Shown in pieces: positions 61,459 through 64,000 of a DNA stretch of 64,000 nt (position 1 is the first letter of the stretch; each line of letters begins with the position of its first letter). The DNA is from Faecalicatena_A orotica. GTDB lineage: Bacteria > Bacillota > Clostridia > Lachnospirales > Lachnospiraceae. The position numbers and the translations under genes were made by a program. Location: NCBI RefSeq assembly GCF_040545875.1, contig NZ_JBEPMR010000002.1. One strand, given 5' to 3'. Below the pieces are notes generated by a model. It ran no database searches and was not told where the DNA came from. It was given only the letters and a program-made list of their open reading frames with translations.

Positions 61459-62133
61459 ATGGAGACATTTAAAGTAGGATTAATCCGCGTATTGACAACG
61501 GAAGATCAGGAAGTGCTTCTTGCACACGGAAAAACGATTATGGAAATATTTCCCGGAATCGAGGTAGAGACGAAATGTATACCTGATCAGTATGAGGGAA
61601 TACACAGCGAAGAACTGTGCCGGATAGCCATTCCTAAAATTGTTGAGACGGCAAAGACATTTCAGGATGCAGATATGCTGATCGTGAGCTGCGCGGATGA
61701 CCCCGGTGTAGAAGAAATCAGAAAAGAGATACCGGGCATCCCGGTAACGGGCGGCGGAGAGACAACGGCCGCACTGGCGCTTAAGTACGGAGAAAAAATC
61801 GGGGTTCTGGGAATTACGGACTATGCCCCTGCCGCATACAGGCGTCTGCTTTATGGGAAAATGATCTTAGGGAAGCCGGACGGGGTAGATAGTACTTTGG
61901 ATCTGCTGACCCCGGAGGGAAGAGCCAGTACTCTAAAGAAAGGCATGGAGCTGAAAGAGCAGGGCGCGCAGGTAATCGCACTGGCCTGCACGGGACTCGG
62001 GACGATCGGAATTGCCGGCGAACTGGAAGAAACAACGGGGCTGCCTGTCATCGACCCGGTCATAGCAGAGGGGTTATTCGCGTATTTCGAAAAGGTACGC
62101 CGGTCTTCACATCGCATCGGCCAGCGGCAATGA
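61459..62133 (+). CDS. Asp/Glu/hydantoin racemase family protein
   Basis: 224 residues with two catalytic cysteines: C in LIVSCADDPG near residue 77 and C in ALACTGLGTIG near 177, plus GGGETTAAL. Cofactor-independent racemase of an amino acid or hydantoin. Last gene of the DUF1177 operon, convergent with a dipeptidase gene. Together they hint at handling of peptides with D- or L-amino acids; a hydantoin substrate is also possible. Confidence 0.83.
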   Translation: METFKVGLIRVLTTEDQEVLLAHGKTIMEIFPGIEVETKCIPDQYEGIHSEELCRIAIPKIVETAKTFQDADMLIVSCADDPGVEEIRKEIPGIPVTGGGETTAALALKYGEKIGVLGITDYAPAAYRRLLYGKMILGKPDGVDSTLDLLTPEGRASTLKKGMELKEQGAQVIALACTGLGTIGIAGELEETTGLPVIDPVIAEGLFAYFEKVRRSSHRIGQRQ

Positions 62134-62153
62134 TGGCCACTGAGCGAAAATAA

Positions 62154-63557
62154 TTACTGAACAGAAATGGGGGCAGTGAACAGGCGGTACATTGCCTCCA
62201 GACAGATTCTTGAGTGCTTTAAGTAATGCCCCAGTTCGATATGTTCATTGGGACCATGTGCATTGCTGGGCGGCTCATCCGGAAAGACAGGCCCGAATGC
62301 GGTAACGGTATTGCGGGCATGTCTTGCATAGGTTCCGCCGCCAGTGGAATAGATATTACAGTTTTCTCCGGTAACGGCCCTATAGGCGTCAGACATTGCC
62401 GAAATCATGAAGGATTCCACGGGGATATGAAGCGGTGCCATATGCTTTATTTCTGTAACGGTTACCTGATATGCAGCGGCATTTTGCCTAAGCTGATTTA
62501 TAATCATTTCTTTTGAAGCAGTGGCGGGATAGCGGATATCAGCTGATATAAGCTCCGTGCCATCCTGCACAGCAACTATCCCGGCATTTAAAGTCAGGGG
62601 GCCGGATTCCTTGTCGGCCATTCGGATTCCCAGTGAGGAACCATCATATTCCAGCCCGATTTTTTCAGCGGCAAATGTCAGTAACAGTCCTAATTCATCC
62701 CGCGTAAATACCTCATATAACAGATGTATGAGTTTCGATGCTGCATTTTCTCCCAGTTCAGGTTCTGCACCGTGTGCGGCTTTCCCGACAGCGTTAAGGA
62801 AGGCGAGATCCCCCTCTTTTCGGATGGAAAAACCGGAATTTCCCTGAATGGCGGCCTTTAACTTGTCATACTGTATATTAGAACAAAAAATTTCTGCATG
62901 TGCCTTATCCGGAACTGCATTTACAGCAAGTCCTGCATGGAAAGACTTGACAACGCTGCATCTGCTGTGTGGGACAGAGAAGTCTGCACACAGGATTCCT
63001 TTCTCGCTGCCGCAGATTCCATAGGAACAGTCCGGAGTAAATCCCATTACGGGATATCCACGTTTGCGGTAATACACATCCAAATCGTTGCTTCCAATCT
63101 CTTCACCACAGCCAAATACCGTGCGGAGGCAGTAATTGCCTGCAACGTGTGCGTCCTTCAGTGCCTTGAGTGCATAGAGAGAAGCTATGGCGGCGCCCTT
63201 GTCATCAGCCGTACCCCGTCCATACAAAAAGTTTCCTTTTTTCACCATTTCATAGGGGTCTGTATTCCATCCGTCCCCCGCGGGAACGACATCGACGTGG
63301 GTTAAAATATCTATGTATGAATTTCCGGTACCATAGCTTGCCTCTCCTGCATAATAATTCACATTTGCAGTTGTAAGCCCAAGCCTCCCGGCCAGATTCA
63401 GAATGTAATCGAGTGCCTCCCTGCATGGCTGGCCAAATGGTTTTTGCCTGGAGGAGGTATCACATACAGAAGGGATAGAAACTAATGCGCCAAGGTCTGC
63501 CAGCATATCGTCAAAATATTGATCTATCTTATGACCAAATAACATCTGATTTTTCAT
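62154..63557 (-). CDS. Sapep/PepV-type M20 dipeptidase
   Basis: Metal-dependent dipeptidase of 467 residues. THVDVVPAGDGW with first metal ligands near 87, GRGTADDKGA with the bridging Asp near 114, GCGEEIGSNDLDVYY with catalytic Glu near 149, and the C-terminal NAHGPNEHIELGHYLKHSR with the last His. Cytosolic. The ATG at 63557 follows AAAGGAA. Its function agrees with the neighbouring aminopeptidase-like and racemase genes. Confidence 0.88.
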   Translation of the reverse strand: MKNQMLFGHKIDQYFDDMLADLGALVSIPSVCDTSSRQKPFGQPCREALDYILNLAGRLGLTTANVNYYAGEASYGTGNSYIDILTHVDVVPAGDGWNTDPYEMVKKGNFLYGRGTADDKGAAIASLYALKALKDAHVAGNYCLRTVFGCGEEIGSNDLDVYYRKRGYPVMGFTPDCSYGICGSEKGILCADFSVPHSRCSVVKSFHAGLAVNAVPDKAHAEIFCSNIQYDKLKAAIQGNSGFSIRKEGDLAFLNAVGKAAHGAEPELGENAASKLIHLLYEVFTRDELGLLLTFAAEKIGLEYDGSSLGIRMADKESGPLTLNAGIVAVQDGTELISADIRYPATASKEMIINQLRQNAAAYQVTVTEIKHMAPLHIPVESFMISAMSDAYRAVTGENCNIYSTGGGTYARHARNTVTAFGPVFPDEPPSNAHGPNEHIELGHYLKHSRICLEAMYRLFTAPISVQ

Positions 63558-63626
63558 AAAAAAATTCCTTTTGTCAAAATGAAAAAATGTTTAATAGTAC
63601 CGTTGTAATAGAAACTTAAAAAAATG

Positions 63627-63655
63627 TTGACAAAATAGCAAACAATGTTCATGAT
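63627..63655 (+). promoter_or_regulatory. Possible promoter of the LacI-type gene
   Basis: TTGACA at 63627-63632 and CATGAT at 63650-63655 with a 17-base spacer, about 140 bases before the start codon. The AT-rich 63558-63794 gap holds no other recognised feature. Confidence 0.4.
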
Positions 63656-63794
63656 TAGTACAAAACAATATAAAAATATAGTATCATAGGGAAGAAACTC
63701 GTGCAATTCATAATTTTGTATAATGAGATTCTAAAAAAGGATGTCTAAGTGCTGAATTGGCAGTAGGAAGAAAAGTAAGTGGGAGAAGAGTACA

Positions 63795-64000
63795 ATGGCG
63801 GTAACATTACAGCAGATTGCCGATAAAGCGGGTGTGTCCCGGGGGACTGTAGACCGTGCTTTGAAAGAGCGCGGGCGGATCAATCCGGAGGTGGCTGCAA
63901 AGATCAGGAAAATTGCAGATGAGATGGGATACCAGCCGAACAGAGCGGGAAGAGCGCTGGCGATGGCAAAGCACTCGATCAAGATCGGGATCATCATACA
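63795..64000 (+). CDS. LacI family transcriptional regulator (3' end outside window)
   Basis: 68 codons before the window edge. ATG 63795 with GGGAG upstream. Typical LacI helix-turn-helix (TLQQIADKAGVSRGTVDRAL) and hinge (NRAGRALA), then the start of the effector domain (IKIGIII). The substitution of Asp-Arg-Ala for the usual Ser-Arg-Val in the recognition helix marks it as a substrate-binding-protein-fused subgroup often next to sugar importers. Target unknown. Confidence 0.88.
   Translation, partial: MAVTLQQIADKAGVSRGTVDRALKERGRINPEVAAKIRKIADEMGYQPNRAGRALAMAKHSIKIGIII

Overview
The window looks like chromosome of a gut-type Clostridia, most likely Lachnospiraceae. The grounds are strong AGGAGG ribosome sites, lipoprotein-type ABC binding proteins, YesM/YesN-type sensors, several PTS/ABC sugar loci, and gene families typical of that group. 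No rRNA, tRNA, CRISPR array, phage gene or insertion sequence was recognised.

Left part (1-9.4 kb). A ureide/pyrimidine locus on the minus strand holds a PyrK-like electron-transfer subunit (cut by the window edge), a type I dihydroorotase, an N-carbamoyl amino acid amidohydrolase, a second cyclic amidohydrolase, a PucR-type regulator, and a PucR-like regulator fused to a YjjG-type pyrimidine nucleotidase. A divergent dicarboxylate-type symporter lies on the plus strand. Three transcription units share one ~76 bp promoter/operator block in the same register, so they look like one regulon. The best-fitting reading is catabolism of orotate: orotate to dihydroorotate to carbamoylaspartate to aspartate. 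This is inference, not proof.

9.5-18.5 kb. A zinc-ribbon/CD225-like membrane protein, a DUF2752 protein, a MATE exporter, a PII-like/DUF1538 pair, then a fructose operon fruK-fruA-fruR and a small conserved-looking protein.

18.5-33 kb. A LacI-regulated operon: GH13_18 phosphorylase, ABC importer without its ATPase, MDR dehydrogenase, TIM-barrel isomerase, Gfo/Idh/MocA oxidoreductase, GH65 phosphorylase, beta-phosphoglucomutase, and an ADP-ribosylglycohydrolase-fold protein with an extra C-terminal region. It should import and phosphorolyse a glucoside.

33-46.3 kb. A second sugar locus: RbsBAC-type importer, 2-hydroxyacid dehydrogenase, RhaD-like aldolase, DhaK-DhaL kinase and FGGY kinase. 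Facing it is a minus-strand three-gene signalling unit of response regulator, histidine kinase and a degenerate ABC ATPase that has lost its catalytic motifs.

46.3-57 kb. An FUSC-type exporter with divergent MarR regulator, an EamA transporter, a minus-strand ddl-murF-HAD-HPt-REC/HD-GYP/GGDEF operon, and nicotinate phosphoribosyltransferase.

57-64 kb. A DUF2007-like protein, a methyltransferase, a DUF1177-AroM-M29/NicX-like-racemase operon behind a palindrome and a structured leader, an M20 dipeptidase, and the start of a LacI regulator. A two-hairpin intergenic repeat with compensatory base changes occurs at 14.2 kb and 57.2 kb, both times between divergent genes.
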